Source: Stackebrandtia nassauensis DSM 44728
GTDB taxonomy: Bacteria; Actinomycetota; Actinomycetes; Mycobacteriales; Micromonosporaceae
Length of the DNA: 64,000 nt
Direction: 5' to 3'
NCBI RefSeq assembly: GCF_000024545.1
Contig: NC_013947.1
Coordinates: forward strand, 682,001-746,000
A program made the translations under genes and the position numbers. The notes under the pieces were generated by a model that made no database searches, was not told where the DNA came from, and worked only from the letters and a program-made list of their open reading frames with translations. This document shows, piece by piece, positions 34,750-43,046 of the stretch (position 1 is the first letter of the stretch; each line of letters opens with the position of its first letter).

Positions 34750-35055
34750 ATGTCCGGTGGCGATGAACAGCTTGTCGATCAAGCAGCGCTCGAAGCCATG
34801 AAGTCGAAGATCCTCGGCCACGTCCAGGAGTTCGAGGCTTCCATGAAGAGGCTGGTGAAGAGCTCGACCGGGATGGAAGGTCAGGGCCGCACCGTCGAAG
34901 CGTTCAAACAGCTGGTCGAGGGACCGGTCCAGAAGAAGTCGACGGATATGAACCAGACCCTCGAGGAGCTCAAGGAGCGCCTGAACACCATCGGTGTCAA
35001 CACCGAAGAGGGCGACGCGCAGGACGCGCGGGTCTACCAGGCCGACTACGCATAG
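34750..35055 (+). CDS. WXG100-like Esx protein, first of the locus A pair
   Basis: The 101-residue protein has the size and helix-turn-helix pattern of Esx proteins. The turn reads SSTGMEGQGRTVEAF, so the usual Trp of WxG is Met. Hydrophobic residues recur every three to four positions in both helices. The end is QDARVYQADYA, which resembles but does not match YxxxD/E. GGAAGG precedes the ATG by about 9 nt. It is followed after 44 nt by a second Esx-like gene, and the two should form a heterodimer exported by the locus A machine. Confidence 0.8.
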   Translation: MSGGDEQLVDQAALEAMKSKILGHVQEFEASMKRLVKSSTGMEGQGRTVEAFKQLVEGPVQKKSTDMNQTLEELKERLNTIGVNTEEGDAQDARVYQADYA

Positions 35056-35099
35056 GGCCCCCACCTCATCAGACACTTCGAGGCTTAGAGGAGAAACAC

Positions 35100-35411
35100 A
35101 TGAGCGGTGGCGTCTACCACATCAGCTACCCCGCCATTCAGCAGATGCAGAACGAGTTCAACCAGGACGCGGAGAAGGTCCGCACCGAGTTCCAGAACCT
35201 CCGCAACGCCGTGCAGGGCGCCGCCCAGCAGGGCCTGAAGGGCGCCGAGGGGCTGGAGCTGGAGTCGGGAACCCTTCCTGCCCTGGACAAGGACTGGAAG
35301 ACCCTCAGCGATGAACTCAACGACATCAGTCAGCGGCTGAAGCAGACCGAGGCGAACGCCCGGGACCGCGCGAGCAGCAACGCCAAGCTGCTCCAGACCT
35401 CTCAGGGCTGA
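35100..35411 (+). CDS. WXG100-like Esx protein, second of the locus A pair
   Basis: A 103-residue helical protein beginning SGGVYHISYPAIQQMQNEF. The turn region (GAAQQGLKGAEGLELESGTL) is longer than normal and has no WxG, and the second helix (LDKDWKTLSDELNDISQRL) has regular heptad spacing. AGAGGAG precedes the ATG. No YxxxD/E is visible at the C-terminus, which ends TSQG. With the preceding gene it forms the Esx pair. A perfect hairpin terminator follows 23 nt after the stop. Confidence 0.78.
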   Translation: MSGGVYHISYPAIQQMQNEFNQDAEKVRTEFQNLRNAVQGAAQQGLKGAEGLELESGTLPALDKDWKTLSDELNDISQRLKQTEANARDRASSNAKLLQTSQG

Positions 35412-35434
35412 GCGCGACGTACCAACCGACAGCA

Positions 35435-35463
35435 TGGGCCCCCACCGCGACGGTGGGGGCCCA
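35435..35463. terminator. Bidirectional terminator between the Esx pair and mycP
   Basis: TGGGCCCCCACCG and its exact reverse complement form a 13-bp, nearly all-GC stem around a 3-nt loop (CGA). It lies between the converging stops of the second esx gene (35411) and mycP (35472). Confidence 0.85.
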
Positions 35464-35471
35464 ATGTCGTG

Positions 35472-36659
35472 TCACGACCGGTCGGCGAGCTCCCGGTTGC
35501 GCCGGATCCGCGGGATCAGCGAGCGTCCGGCGGCCACGGCCACCACCAGGACCACGGCGGCCAGCAGCATCACCCCGGCGGCGTTGCGCGCGAAGTACTC
35601 GGTGTCGCCGGGCCAGGCCGGTCGCGGCGGCGGAGCCTGGGCGTGCGGCGTGTTCTTCTCCAGGTCGGCGGTGACGGCCCGGTACGGGTCGACCATGCCG
35701 TGGCCGACCGCGTCGTTGCGGCCGTCCTCGCCCGCCGGGTGCTCGGCGGTCTTGGTGATCCGCTCGGCCACCTCGGCGGGGGACAGGTCGGGGAACCGGG
35801 CCATGACCAGCGCCGCGGTGCCGGTGACGAACGGGGTGGCGTAGCTGGTTCCGCTGTCGCCCTTGCTGTACTCGGTCTCGCTGTTGGGGCTGGGCCCGAT
35901 GATGTCCACCCCCGGGGCGGCCACGTCGACGTAGGAGCCCGTGTTCGACTGCTCGGCGGGCTGTCCGCTGGTGTCGAGGTTCGCCACCGCCAGCACCGAC
36001 ACGTCGGTGCGGTCGCCGTCGCCGTAGGCGGCCGGGTACACCGGTTCGTTGCGGCCGCCGTCGCCGTTCTGGTTGCCCGCCGCGGCCACCAGCAGGACCC
36101 CCTTGTCGTGGGCCCGTTCCACCGCCGCCTCCAGTTTCGCGCTGGGCGCGGTGGCCACCGACAGGTTGATGATGTCCACCTTCGCGTCGACGGCCTCGTC
36201 GATGGCCTTGGCGAGGACGTCGCTGAAGCCGTCGCCCGGGGTCTTCTCGGCGTCGGGCCGCACCCGGATCGACAGCAGCTCCGCCTCGGGGGCCATGCCG
36301 CGGAACTGCCCCTCCGGATCCGGACGGCCCGCGATGACCCCGGCGATGACGGTGCCGTGCCCGATCAGATCGCAGCCCGCGCCCTTGCGGTCCTCGGTGT
36401 AATCGCCGCCGGCGGTGACTTTCCCCTTCAACACCCGGTGTTTGTCGGATACCCCCGAATCGAGGACGGCGACCGTGACGCCTTCGCCCTTCGTCAATGC
36501 GTCGACGCGGCCGACGTCCATTCTCTCCTGCGACCACGGCGTGCCCTCCCACGGCGAGTGCCCGGCTTCGCTTTTACAGCTCTTCGCATAAACCGGATTT
36601 GTCGGAATGGCGATGAAAAGTCCGCCGATGACAATGAGGGACAGAATTCGGCAGCACAT
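35472..36659 (-). CDS. mycP: Mycosin-type subtilisin protease (locus A)
   Basis: The 395-residue protein has a signal peptide ending near PVYA-KSC. The S8 catalytic triad is Asp67 (VAVLDSGV), His101 (LIGHGTVIAG) and Ser272 (GDSGTSYATPFVTG), with the oxyanion Asn in VAAAGNQNG. A Pro-rich linker (QAPPPRPAWPG) and a C-terminal transmembrane helix (about 355-378) place the protease domain outside the membrane, as in mycosins, which stabilise the ESX complex and process some substrates. I use the ATG at 36659 because GAAGG lies 7 nt upstream; the ATG two codons earlier has almost no spacing. Its first about 165 nt overlap the end of the upstream gene in another frame. Confidence 0.9.
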   Translation of the reverse strand: MCCRILSLIVIGGLFIAIPTNPVYAKSCKSEAGHSPWEGTPWSQERMDVGRVDALTKGEGVTVAVLDSGVSDKHRVLKGKVTAGGDYTEDRKGAGCDLIGHGTVIAGVIAGRPDPEGQFRGMAPEAELLSIRVRPDAEKTPGDGFSDVLAKAIDEAVDAKVDIINLSVATAPSAKLEAAVERAHDKGVLLVAAAGNQNGDGGRNEPVYPAAYGDGDRTDVSVLAVANLDTSGQPAEQSNTGSYVDVAAPGVDIIGPSPNSETEYSKGDSGTSYATPFVTGTAALVMARFPDLSPAEVAERITKTAEHPAGEDGRNDAVGHGMVDPYRAVTADLEKNTPHAQAPPPRPAWPGDTEYFARNAAGVMLLAAVVLVVAVAAGRSLIPRIRRNRELADRS

Positions 36660-38521
36660 TCGCATGCCTTCAGCCTATCCGGAAAACGGTCGGCGAATAA
36701 GGCCGACGAATTGCGGGAAATCGCCGGTAATTCCGATTTGTCAGCGCACGGAATTAAACGACGCGACGAATGCTCGCGCAATTCCGTGATCGCCAGTCCG
36801 TGGCCGTCCGGGTCCAGGAAGGACGCGGCCCGCAGGTTGTGCACCTCGCCCGACAGCGCCGCCCGGGGCGGGTGGATGAACTCGATCCCCTTGGCGCGCA
36901 TGGATTCGTAGGCCGCGTCGATGTCGCCGACCTCGAAGGTCAGGTGCATCACCGGGTCACCGGCGCCGGGCGCGTCGTCGCGGCGCCACAGCAGCACCCG
37001 GCCGAAACCCGCCTCCAGCAGCACCGCGTCGGGAGCCCGGTCGATCTCCACCAGGCCCAGCAGCTCGGTGTAGAACATGACCGACCGCGGCAGGTCCGCG
37101 ACGATCAGGGTCGCGGCCACGTCCCGCACCGCCTCGGGCGGCAGCGACGAGGCGCCCCCGTAGTGCGCCACGGTGCCCGGCGTCTCGGCGGCCAGCAGGC
37201 TCAACGCGGTTCCGGGAGTCTCGGATTGCTGGGACGGCACCGGTTCCGGGTCGTCCTCCTCGTCGAACAGCGGCGCCATCAACGCGTCGATGTCGTCGAA
37301 GTCGTCGTCGAGGGCGACCGGCTCGTCCTCGTCGCTGGGTTCCCGGGGAGCCGGTACCTCGACCGAGGCGTCGGAATCCTCTTCGTCTTCGTCTTCGTCG
37401 TCCAGGTCGTCGGACTCGGGTGCTTCGGACTCCGGTTCCGTGGTGCGCGGCGGATCGGCGGGGACGGTGTCCCGTGCCGACGCCTGCGCCAGCAGTGTCT
37501 CGCGGGCGACCTCGGCGGCGATCGGCGGATCGTCCTCGGGTGCCTCGGCCACGACGGCTTCGGTCGCCACGGGTCCGGACTCGGTGGTCTCGGCCTTCAC
37601 CTCGTCCAGCCCGGCCTCGGCGACCGGTTCGGGTTCGGACGCGGCCTCGGACGACTCGGTCTCTGCCGGTGCGGTCTCGACCGGCCCGGCGGCGGCCGCG
37701 TCCGGCTCATCGGCCTTGTCGTCGGCCGCCTCGTCGCGCTGCTTCTGCGGCACCACAACGGTCACGGTGTCCTTGGACGGCGCCTTGACCTCGGCGGCCT
37801 TCGCCGACACGGCGGCGGACGGGGCCTTCGACTCGGCGTCCTTCTCGCTGTCGTGCGCGAAGCTGCGCTCCAGGTCGGCCAGCGAGTTGACCTCGTCGTC
37901 GGCCGGTTCGTCCTCGGTCTTCAGGTCGTCGATGTGGAACTCGGCGACCTTCTCCAGCGGGACCTCGGTCTCGACGGGCTCCTGGATGAAGTGGTAGCGC
38001 GCCCGCGCCGCCGTCACCACCGCCAGCGCACCGGCGAAGAACAGGAACGCGATCACCGCGGCCGCGATGCTCTGGGCGCCAAGGGCGATGGCGCCGGTGA
38101 AGAGCGAGAGAACCAGTAAAGTCAGGACACCGGCGGCCCGGGACCCCCCGAAGTTCTTCAGGTTGCCGAATCCGCCGCCGACCCCGCCGCGCGCGCCTCG
38201 GCGTCGCGGCCGGTTGCGCCGGTCCATCTCATGGGTCGCCCACCAGCTGCGCCAGCCGCGCAACGGCCGGCTCGGTTGCGCCACACGGCCTTTGACCTGC
38301 TGCCGACCCCGGTTGCGGGTCGCCTGCTGCTGCCGCGCCCGTTGGGCGGCGCGCTGGGCGTGTTGCGCGTGCTGTGCCGCGCGTGCCGAACTGCTCGACT
38401 GCCCACGCTGTTGCCGGGCACCACCTTTGGGGGCGGCACCCTTCGGGGTGGCGCGTTGCGGCTGTCTCCGCGCCGCGGCCTTGGGTTGCTGCCGGGGCGG
38501 TTGACGGGGTGGTTGACGCAT
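36494..38521 (-). CDS. Membrane protein with basic N-terminus, acidic Ala/Glu-rich region and VOC (glyoxalase-like) domain
   Basis: From the ATG at 38521 the product is about 675 residues. Residues 1-110 are Gln/Arg/Pro/Ala-rich and strongly basic. Two transmembrane helices follow (about 130-175). A long acidic Ala/Glu/Asp/Val-rich region, probably disordered, runs to about residue 470. A VOC domain follows (VAATLIVADLPRSVMFYTEL to FLDPDGHGLAITEL). The fusion of a VOC domain to such a membrane anchor is unusual. The last about 90 codons run into mycP on the same strand in a different frame and look non-coding, so a frameshift near 36760 is suspected. The start is uncertain: the frame is open to 38635. 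The VOC substrate is unknown. Confidence 0.6.
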   Translation of the reverse strand: MRQPPRQPPRQQPKAAARRQPQRATPKGAAPKGGARQQRGQSSSSARAAQHAQHAQRAAQRARQQQATRNRGRQQVKGRVAQPSRPLRGWRSWWATHEMDRRNRPRRRGARGGVGGGFGNLKNFGGSRAAGVLTLLVLSLFTGAIALGAQSIAAAVIAFLFFAGALAVVTAARARYHFIQEPVETEVPLEKVAEFHIDDLKTEDEPADDEVNSLADLERSFAHDSEKDAESKAPSAAVSAKAAEVKAPSKDTVTVVVPQKQRDEAADDKADEPDAAAAGPVETAPAETESSEAASEPEPVAEAGLDEVKAETTESGPVATEAVVAEAPEDDPPIAAEVARETLLAQASARDTVPADPPRTTEPESEAPESDDLDDEDEDEEDSDASVEVPAPREPSDEDEPVALDDDFDDIDALMAPLFDEEDDPEPVPSQQSETPGTALSLLAAETPGTVAHYGGASSLPPEAVRDVAATLIVADLPRSVMFYTELLGLVEIDRAPDAVLLEAGFGRVLLWRRDDAPGAGDPVMHLTFEVGDIDAAYESMRAKGIEFIHPPRAALSGEVHNLRAASFLDPDGHGLAITELREHSSRRLIPCADKSELPAISRNSSALFADRFPDRLKACECAAEFCPSLSSADFSSPFRQIRFMRRAVKAKPGTRRGRARRGRRREWTSAASTH

Positions 38522-38628
38522 GTCGGTGGCTGGCCCTCCCACGAACGATGAGGTAGATGGTACGTCCGCTGCGGCCAGGGAGGCAATACCCATTAAGATC
38601 ATTGCCCCGGACGAATGAAGGAGTAACA

Positions 38629-39036
38629 GTGTCACAGCGGACCCTCGTATTGGTCAAGCCCGACGCCGTACGGCGCGGCCTCGTGGGCGAGATCGTCTCC
38701 CGCCTTGAGAACAAAGGACTGACCATTGAGGAGATGCAGACGCGTACAATGGACGGCGAGCTCGCCGACACCCACTACGCGGAGCACGTCGACAAGCCCT
38801 TCTACCCGCCGCTGAAGGACTTCATGACCTCGGGAAAGCTGGTGGCGCTCATCGTGTCCGGCGATGAGGCGATCACGGTGGTGCGCTCCCTGGCCGGTGC
38901 GACCGACGGCCGCAAGGCCGCCCCCGGAACGATTCGCGGTGACCTGTCACTGTCCAATCGCGAGAACCTGATCCACGCCTCCGACTCCGAGGACTCGGCC
39001 AAGCGCGAGATCGCGCTGTGGTTCCCCGACAACTGA
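38629..39036 (+). CDS. ndk: Nucleoside diphosphate kinase
   Basis: The 135-residue protein matches the family length (about 136). It begins SQRTLVLVKPDAVRRGLVGE, the universal NDK start, and has the catalytic His in the signature ENLIHASDSEDSA near residue 117. The enzyme transfers phosphate from ATP to nucleoside diphosphates through this phospho-His. The start is the GTG at 38629, with AAGGAG 5 nt upstream. It is divergent from the VOC membrane protein, the two starts being close together. A weak 6-bp hairpin (39049-39063) follows the stop. Confidence 0.97.
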   Translation: MSQRTLVLVKPDAVRRGLVGEIVSRLENKGLTIEEMQTRTMDGELADTHYAEHVDKPFYPPLKDFMTSGKLVALIVSGDEAITVVRSLAGATDGRKAAPGTIRGDLSLSNRENLIHASDSEDSAKREIALWFPDN

Positions 39037-39189
39037 CGTAAGACCTCCTCCCGCATCGCGGGATGAAAATCACTCCGCCGGTCAAGCGAACCTGCGAGCC
39101 GTCCGCACCCGTCCCCATGGCGACGTGTCGATATCCAAACGCGCGCCATCCTCGATATCCGGATGGGTGCGCGGCTCGAAGGTGAAGCC

Positions 39190-40749
39190 ATGACTGAAGA
39201 CCCCGAACGGCCCGAGGACGACGCGGTGGCACCGTTGCCGTCCCTGGCCGAGGCCCGCACCCGCCGTCGGCGGCGCGGGCCCGGGCGACTGCCCGACCCG
39301 CCGCCCGTCGAGGCCGAACCCCCGGCGAAGCGGCGGCTGCTGTCCGGCGGCCGTGGCAAACGCCGACGCGGCCGCCACCAGCCCGCCGCCGAACCGACCT
39401 CACCCGCGCCCGCCGTGGCGCCGACCGAGCCGCCACCGGTCCCGCCGGTCACCCGTCCGGCGCCCCGGATCCAGCCCCCCGATCCGGACGCAGACGTCCC
39501 GCCGACGCCGATGTACTCCGACGCCGCCCCGCCCGCGCCCCCGATGTACCCGCGCGAGCCGCAGCAGCGATCCGAAGCGCCGCAACCGATCGACAGCCCG
39601 GCTCGTCCCGAGCCGCCGCAGCTGTACCGTCCGCCGGCGTCCCTGCCCGCCTACCCCGACCCGCCGCGCTACCAGCCGCCGCGTCCGCAGCAGACGGTCC
39701 CGTACCCCCACATCTCCCCGCAGCCCGCCGAGCCGGACCCCGTCCCGCCGTCGCGCCCGGTGTCGCCGCCCGCGGCTGCCTCTCGCCCCCGCATCTTCTC
39801 CGGCCCACCGGTTCCGGCCACCGCACCCAGCTCCCCGGTCGCCGCCGAGCCCCGTCCTCCCGAACCGCCGACGGCCGAACTACCCCTGGCCAGCCCGCCT
39901 CCCGAACCGCCCGTCGTCCGGCGGCCCCCCGAACCCGCCATCGCCCAGCGCCCGACCGAACCGCGGCCGCAACCCACCGAAACCGCCCCCGACCCGGCCG
40001 GGATCTCCGCCCCGGACGACCTGTACCCCGTGACCCCCTCGCCCGCCGTTCCCGTGACGCCGCCGAGGCTTCGGGAACCGGTGTGGCCCGACGAACCGCC
40101 CCTGCCCACCACCGTCGACCACCTCGGACGTCGCCTCGTCCTGGTGGCCGTGGCGCTGGCGCTGCTGGCCGTGGGAGTCACCGCCACGCTCACCTTCCAG
40201 CCGTTCTCGGCCAAACCGAGCGCGAACTCCGACACCAACAGCGATGCCAGTGCCGGCGCCAGCCTGCCGCCCACCGGCCCGCCCCTCAGCTCGGACGACC
40301 TGCCGCCCTCCTATGAGAAGGCCAAGCTGCCCGACAACGGCGACATCCTGCTGTACAGCTGGTCCACCCGCAAATGCGTGAGCCAGGCCGATCCCGTGAT
40401 CGACCCCGAGGCGAAGTTCGAGACGGTGGTGTCCAGCTGCGAAGAGGAACGGGCCACGATCTACCTGGAGGAGATCGACGGCCGGTACCGGTTCCAGCCT
40501 CGGGGCATCGGCGGCTGCGTCGTCCCCAACGGCACCGGCGAAGGCCGGGGCTTCCGAGATGGCTTCTGCGACAGGAAACCCCGGGAGTTCTTCCATCTCG
40601 ACGATGTGGACGAAGACGGGTTCGAGAACGTCTTCCGCGTCCGTACCGCCGAGACCAACTACTGCATGACCCTTGACGGAACCACCATCGTGCAGCGGCC
40701 CTGCACCGCCGACGACCCGAACCAGCAGTTCCTCCTCGAAGAGCTCTAA
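39190..40749 (+). CDS. Pro-rich membrane protein with beta-trefoil-like extracytoplasmic domain
   Basis: The 519-residue protein has a cytoplasmic N-terminal region of about 310 residues that is extremely Pro-, Ala-, Glu- and Arg-rich, with basic clusters (TRRRRRGPGR). A single transmembrane helix follows at about residues 315-335 (LVLVAVALALLAVGVTATL), then a Ser/Asn linker. A C-terminal domain of about 130 residues contains DILLYSWSTRKCVSQADP, five or more Cys and a NQQFLLEEL end. The Q-x-F ending and Cys pairs resemble ricin-type trefoil or CBM13-like domains, but this is tentative. The ATG at 39190 has GAAGG 7 nt upstream. The role is unknown; it may bind cell-surface glycans. Confidence 0.65.
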   Translation: MTEDPERPEDDAVAPLPSLAEARTRRRRRGPGRLPDPPPVEAEPPAKRRLLSGGRGKRRRGRHQPAAEPTSPAPAVAPTEPPPVPPVTRPAPRIQPPDPDADVPPTPMYSDAAPPAPPMYPREPQQRSEAPQPIDSPARPEPPQLYRPPASLPAYPDPPRYQPPRPQQTVPYPHISPQPAEPDPVPPSRPVSPPAAASRPRIFSGPPVPATAPSSPVAAEPRPPEPPTAELPLASPPPEPPVVRRPPEPAIAQRPTEPRPQPTETAPDPAGISAPDDLYPVTPSPAVPVTPPRLREPVWPDEPPLPTTVDHLGRRLVLVAVALALLAVGVTATLTFQPFSAKPSANSDTNSDASAGASLPPTGPPLSSDDLPPSYEKAKLPDNGDILLYSWSTRKCVSQADPVIDPEAKFETVVSSCEEERATIYLEEIDGRYRFQPRGIGGCVVPNGTGEGRGFRDGFCDRKPREFFHLDDVDEDGFENVFRVRTAETNYCMTLDGTTIVQRPCTADDPNQQFLLEEL

Positions 40750-42866
40750 GCCGTCAGTCGCAAGGCATTGCCGATGATGCGGTGCCCCGCGACCCCCGCT
40801 GCCGTGAGGATCGACTCCGGGTGGAACTGCACCGCGAACCGCTGCCGCTCGGCGTCCTCAATGGCCATGACGACCTCACCGGTCGCCGCCGTCACCGCGA
40901 AACCGCCACCGACCTGCTCCGGGGTGGCATACAGCGAGTGATACCGCGCCGCGGTGAACTCCTCCGGCAAGCCCTCGAACAGCGACCCGCCCGACACCGC
41001 GATCCGGGCGGGCTTGCCATGCCAGGGAACATCCAAGGTCGACAACTCGCCGCCCGCGTGCTCCACCATGGCCTGCAACCCCAGACACACGCCGAACACC
41101 GGCAACCCGCGCGTATAGAGCTCGTCAAGCAAAGCCGCGCAACCGAAGTCGTTCGGACGCCCCGGCCCCGGCGACAACACCACCAGGTCCGGCCGATACG
41201 AGTCCAACAGCGACGTGTCGAACCCGAACCGCACCGTCGACACCGTCGCCTCGTGCTGCCGGAAGTAGTCCGCCAACGTGTGCACGAACGAGTCCTCGTG
41301 ATCGACGAGCAGCACCCGCCGCCCCTTCCCGGCCGCACCCCCGGCCAGCTCGACGGGGGAGGAGTCCTGGCGAACCGGCGCCGAATCCGCCGACACCGCC
41401 TCCAACAACGCCCGCGCCTTCAGATACGTCTCGCGCTCCTCCGCGTCGGGATCCGAGTCGAACAACAGCGTCGCCCCGGCCCGCACCGTCGCCACCCCGT
41501 TGCGGATCTGCGCCGTCCGCAAGGTCAGTCCGGTGTTCATCGACCCGTCCAGGCCCAGCTTGCCGATGGCCCCGCCGTACCACTGGCGCGGCGTCGCCTC
41601 CTGCTCCTCGATGAACCGCATCGCCCAGGTCTTGGGAGCACCGGTGACGGTCACCGCCCACATGTGAGTCAGGAACGCGTCCACAGCGTCCATCTCGGGC
41701 CGCAGCCTGCCCTCGATGTGATCGACGGTGTGAATGAGCCGCGAGTAGATCTCGATCTGCCGCCGCCCGATCACCCGCACCGACCCCGGCACGCACACCC
41801 GCGCCTTGTCGTTGCGGTCCACATCGGTGCACATCGTCAGCTCGGACTCCTCCTTCAGCGAACCGAGCAACTCCGCGATGTTCGCCGCGTCCCCGAGCGC
41901 GTCGGCCCCCCTGGGCACCGTCCCCGCGATCGGACAGGTCTCCACCCGATCCCCGGTCACTCGCACATACATCTCCGGCGAAGCACCCACGAGATACTCG
42001 CGCTGCCCCAAGTTGATGAAGAACTCATACGGAGCCGGGTTCGCGGCCCGCAACCGCCGATAGAACCCGGCCGGGGAATCGCACACGGCGTGCATCCGAT
42101 GGCTGGGCACCACCTCGAACAGGTTCCCCGCCGCGAACTCGGTCTTGGCCAGCCTCACCGTCTCGGCATAGGAACCCGGCTTCGGCCCCTCGGGCGCCTC
42201 GGTAGCCGGACGATAGTCCAGCGCCTCGGTCCCCCGCGGCAACCCCTCGGTCGAAACCCCGTCCACCTCGAACTCATACGAGAAGTGGTGCGCGATCTCC
42301 CGCTCCCGATCCCAGATACTCAACGCGTCCGGCAGCTGCAACACCAGCTCCCGGTCCCCATCCTCGCGAGCCTTCGCCAACGCCATCGGCTCGAACTGAA
42401 ACGCCAGGTCATACCCGAACGCCCCATAGAACCCCAGGTGCTCGTCCTCACACGCCAACGCCGCCAGCAACGCCCGCACCCCGGTGAACACACTCGACTG
42501 CCGACTCCGCTCCTCCTCGGCGAACCCCCCGGACGGCTCGGGCACCCGCACCCGCACGACATCCTCGGCCTCCACCAACGACTCCCCACACCCCAGCAAC
42601 GCCCGCCCCAACGCGGGCAACAACACCCGCCCCCTCGCGTTGAGAGCCGCCACCTCGATGTCCCGCCCCCGCGAAGTCACCTCCACACAGGGATCCACAA
42701 AGGCCATGTGCCAGCGGCTATAACGCCCGGGATACTCCATCCCCGAACTGAAGACCCCACCCCGGCGGGTCTCGACGGCGTCGATGATCTCATCGAACTC
42801 CCCGGGACGAACCGGACTGTCCGTCCTGTGTATCTGAATTCCGGAACCTGTCTGAAACGAGTTCAT
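40746..42866 (-). CDS. trpE(G): Fused anthranilate synthase (components I and II)
   Basis: The 706-residue protein joins a chorismate-binding TrpE domain (about 1-505) to a TrpG glutamine amidotransferase (about 520-706). TrpE features include GASPEMYVRV, CPIAGTVPRGAD and ELTMCTDVDRNDKARVC. The TrpG part has VLLVDHEDSFVHTL, SPGPGRPNDFG, the nucleophile Cys in GVCLGLQAM and the His in FAVQFHPES. It makes anthranilate from chorismate and glutamine, the first step to tryptophan. Fused TrpEG enzymes occur in streptomycetes and PhzE-like proteins, but the attenuator upstream with two Trp codons points to tryptophan biosynthesis. The ATG at 42866 gives MNSFQTG; the upstream frame is rejected. Confidence 0.93.
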   Translation of the reverse strand: MNSFQTGSGIQIHRTDSPVRPGEFDEIIDAVETRRGGVFSSGMEYPGRYSRWHMAFVDPCVEVTSRGRDIEVAALNARGRVLLPALGRALLGCGESLVEAEDVVRVRVPEPSGGFAEEERSRQSSVFTGVRALLAALACEDEHLGFYGAFGYDLAFQFEPMALAKAREDGDRELVLQLPDALSIWDREREIAHHFSYEFEVDGVSTEGLPRGTEALDYRPATEAPEGPKPGSYAETVRLAKTEFAAGNLFEVVPSHRMHAVCDSPAGFYRRLRAANPAPYEFFINLGQREYLVGASPEMYVRVTGDRVETCPIAGTVPRGADALGDAANIAELLGSLKEESELTMCTDVDRNDKARVCVPGSVRVIGRRQIEIYSRLIHTVDHIEGRLRPEMDAVDAFLTHMWAVTVTGAPKTWAMRFIEEQEATPRQWYGGAIGKLGLDGSMNTGLTLRTAQIRNGVATVRAGATLLFDSDPDAEERETYLKARALLEAVSADSAPVRQDSSPVELAGGAAGKGRRVLLVDHEDSFVHTLADYFRQHEATVSTVRFGFDTSLLDSYRPDLVVLSPGPGRPNDFGCAALLDELYTRGLPVFGVCLGLQAMVEHAGGELSTLDVPWHGKPARIAVSGGSLFEGLPEEFTAARYHSLYATPEQVGGGFAVTAATGEVVMAIEDAERQRFAVQFHPESILTAAGVAGHRIIGNALRLTA

Positions 42867-42908
42867 GGCGGGCAAGCCCTTTCGATAATGAGCCAGGCCC
42901 GGACAGTA

Positions 42909-42939
42909 CAAAAAAGGACCGCCCGTGCTCGGCGGTCCT
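42909..42939 (-). terminator. Attenuator terminator of the trp leader
   Basis: On the minus strand AGGACCGCC (42939-42931) and GGCGGTCCT (42923-42915) form a perfect 9-bp stem with a 7-nt loop, immediately followed by six U residues (42915-42910 region). It lies between the leader peptide and trpE. It is the only clear U-tract terminator in the window. Confidence 0.88.
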
Positions 42940-42971
42940 GGTTTGATTCGCGTGCGAAATCGGTGGCCGCC

Positions 42972-43010
42972 TCAGCGGCGCCACCAGCATCCCGTCATTC
43001 GACTTCGCAC
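42972..43010 (-). CDS. trpL: trp operon leader peptide
   Basis: This is a 12-codon open frame reading VRSRMTGCWWRR with two adjacent Trp codons (42986-42981). The GTG at 43010 lies 7 nt after a -10-like TATGGT, so the mRNA would be leaderless; an internal ATG at 42998 is an alternative start with only a weak ribosome site. The Trp codons lie in a short stem: the leader bases at 42985-42980 pair with 42967-42962. The leader start (43010-43004) can pair with 42958-42952. Slow translation at the Trp codons would change these pairings and prevent the terminator at 42909-42939, the classical attenuation arrangement. Confidence 0.8.
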   Translation of the reverse strand: MRSRMTGCWWRR

Positions 43011-43017
43011 GAGGAGA

Positions 43018-43046
43018 ACCATAGCCGATGATGACGGGATTGTCAC
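43018..43046 (-). promoter_or_regulatory. Promoter of the trp leader transcript
   Basis: On the minus strand a -35 GTGACA (43046-43041) and a -10 TATGGT (43023-43018) have a 17-nt gap. Transcription would start close to 43010, at the leader GTG. The -35 overlaps the last codons of the upstream regulator gene. Confidence 0.6.

Noticed and set aside
39049-39063. Hairpin TCCCGC-ATC-GCGGGA after ndk as a terminator
   Set aside because: The stem is only 6 bp with a 3-nt loop and no U-tract, too weak to call.
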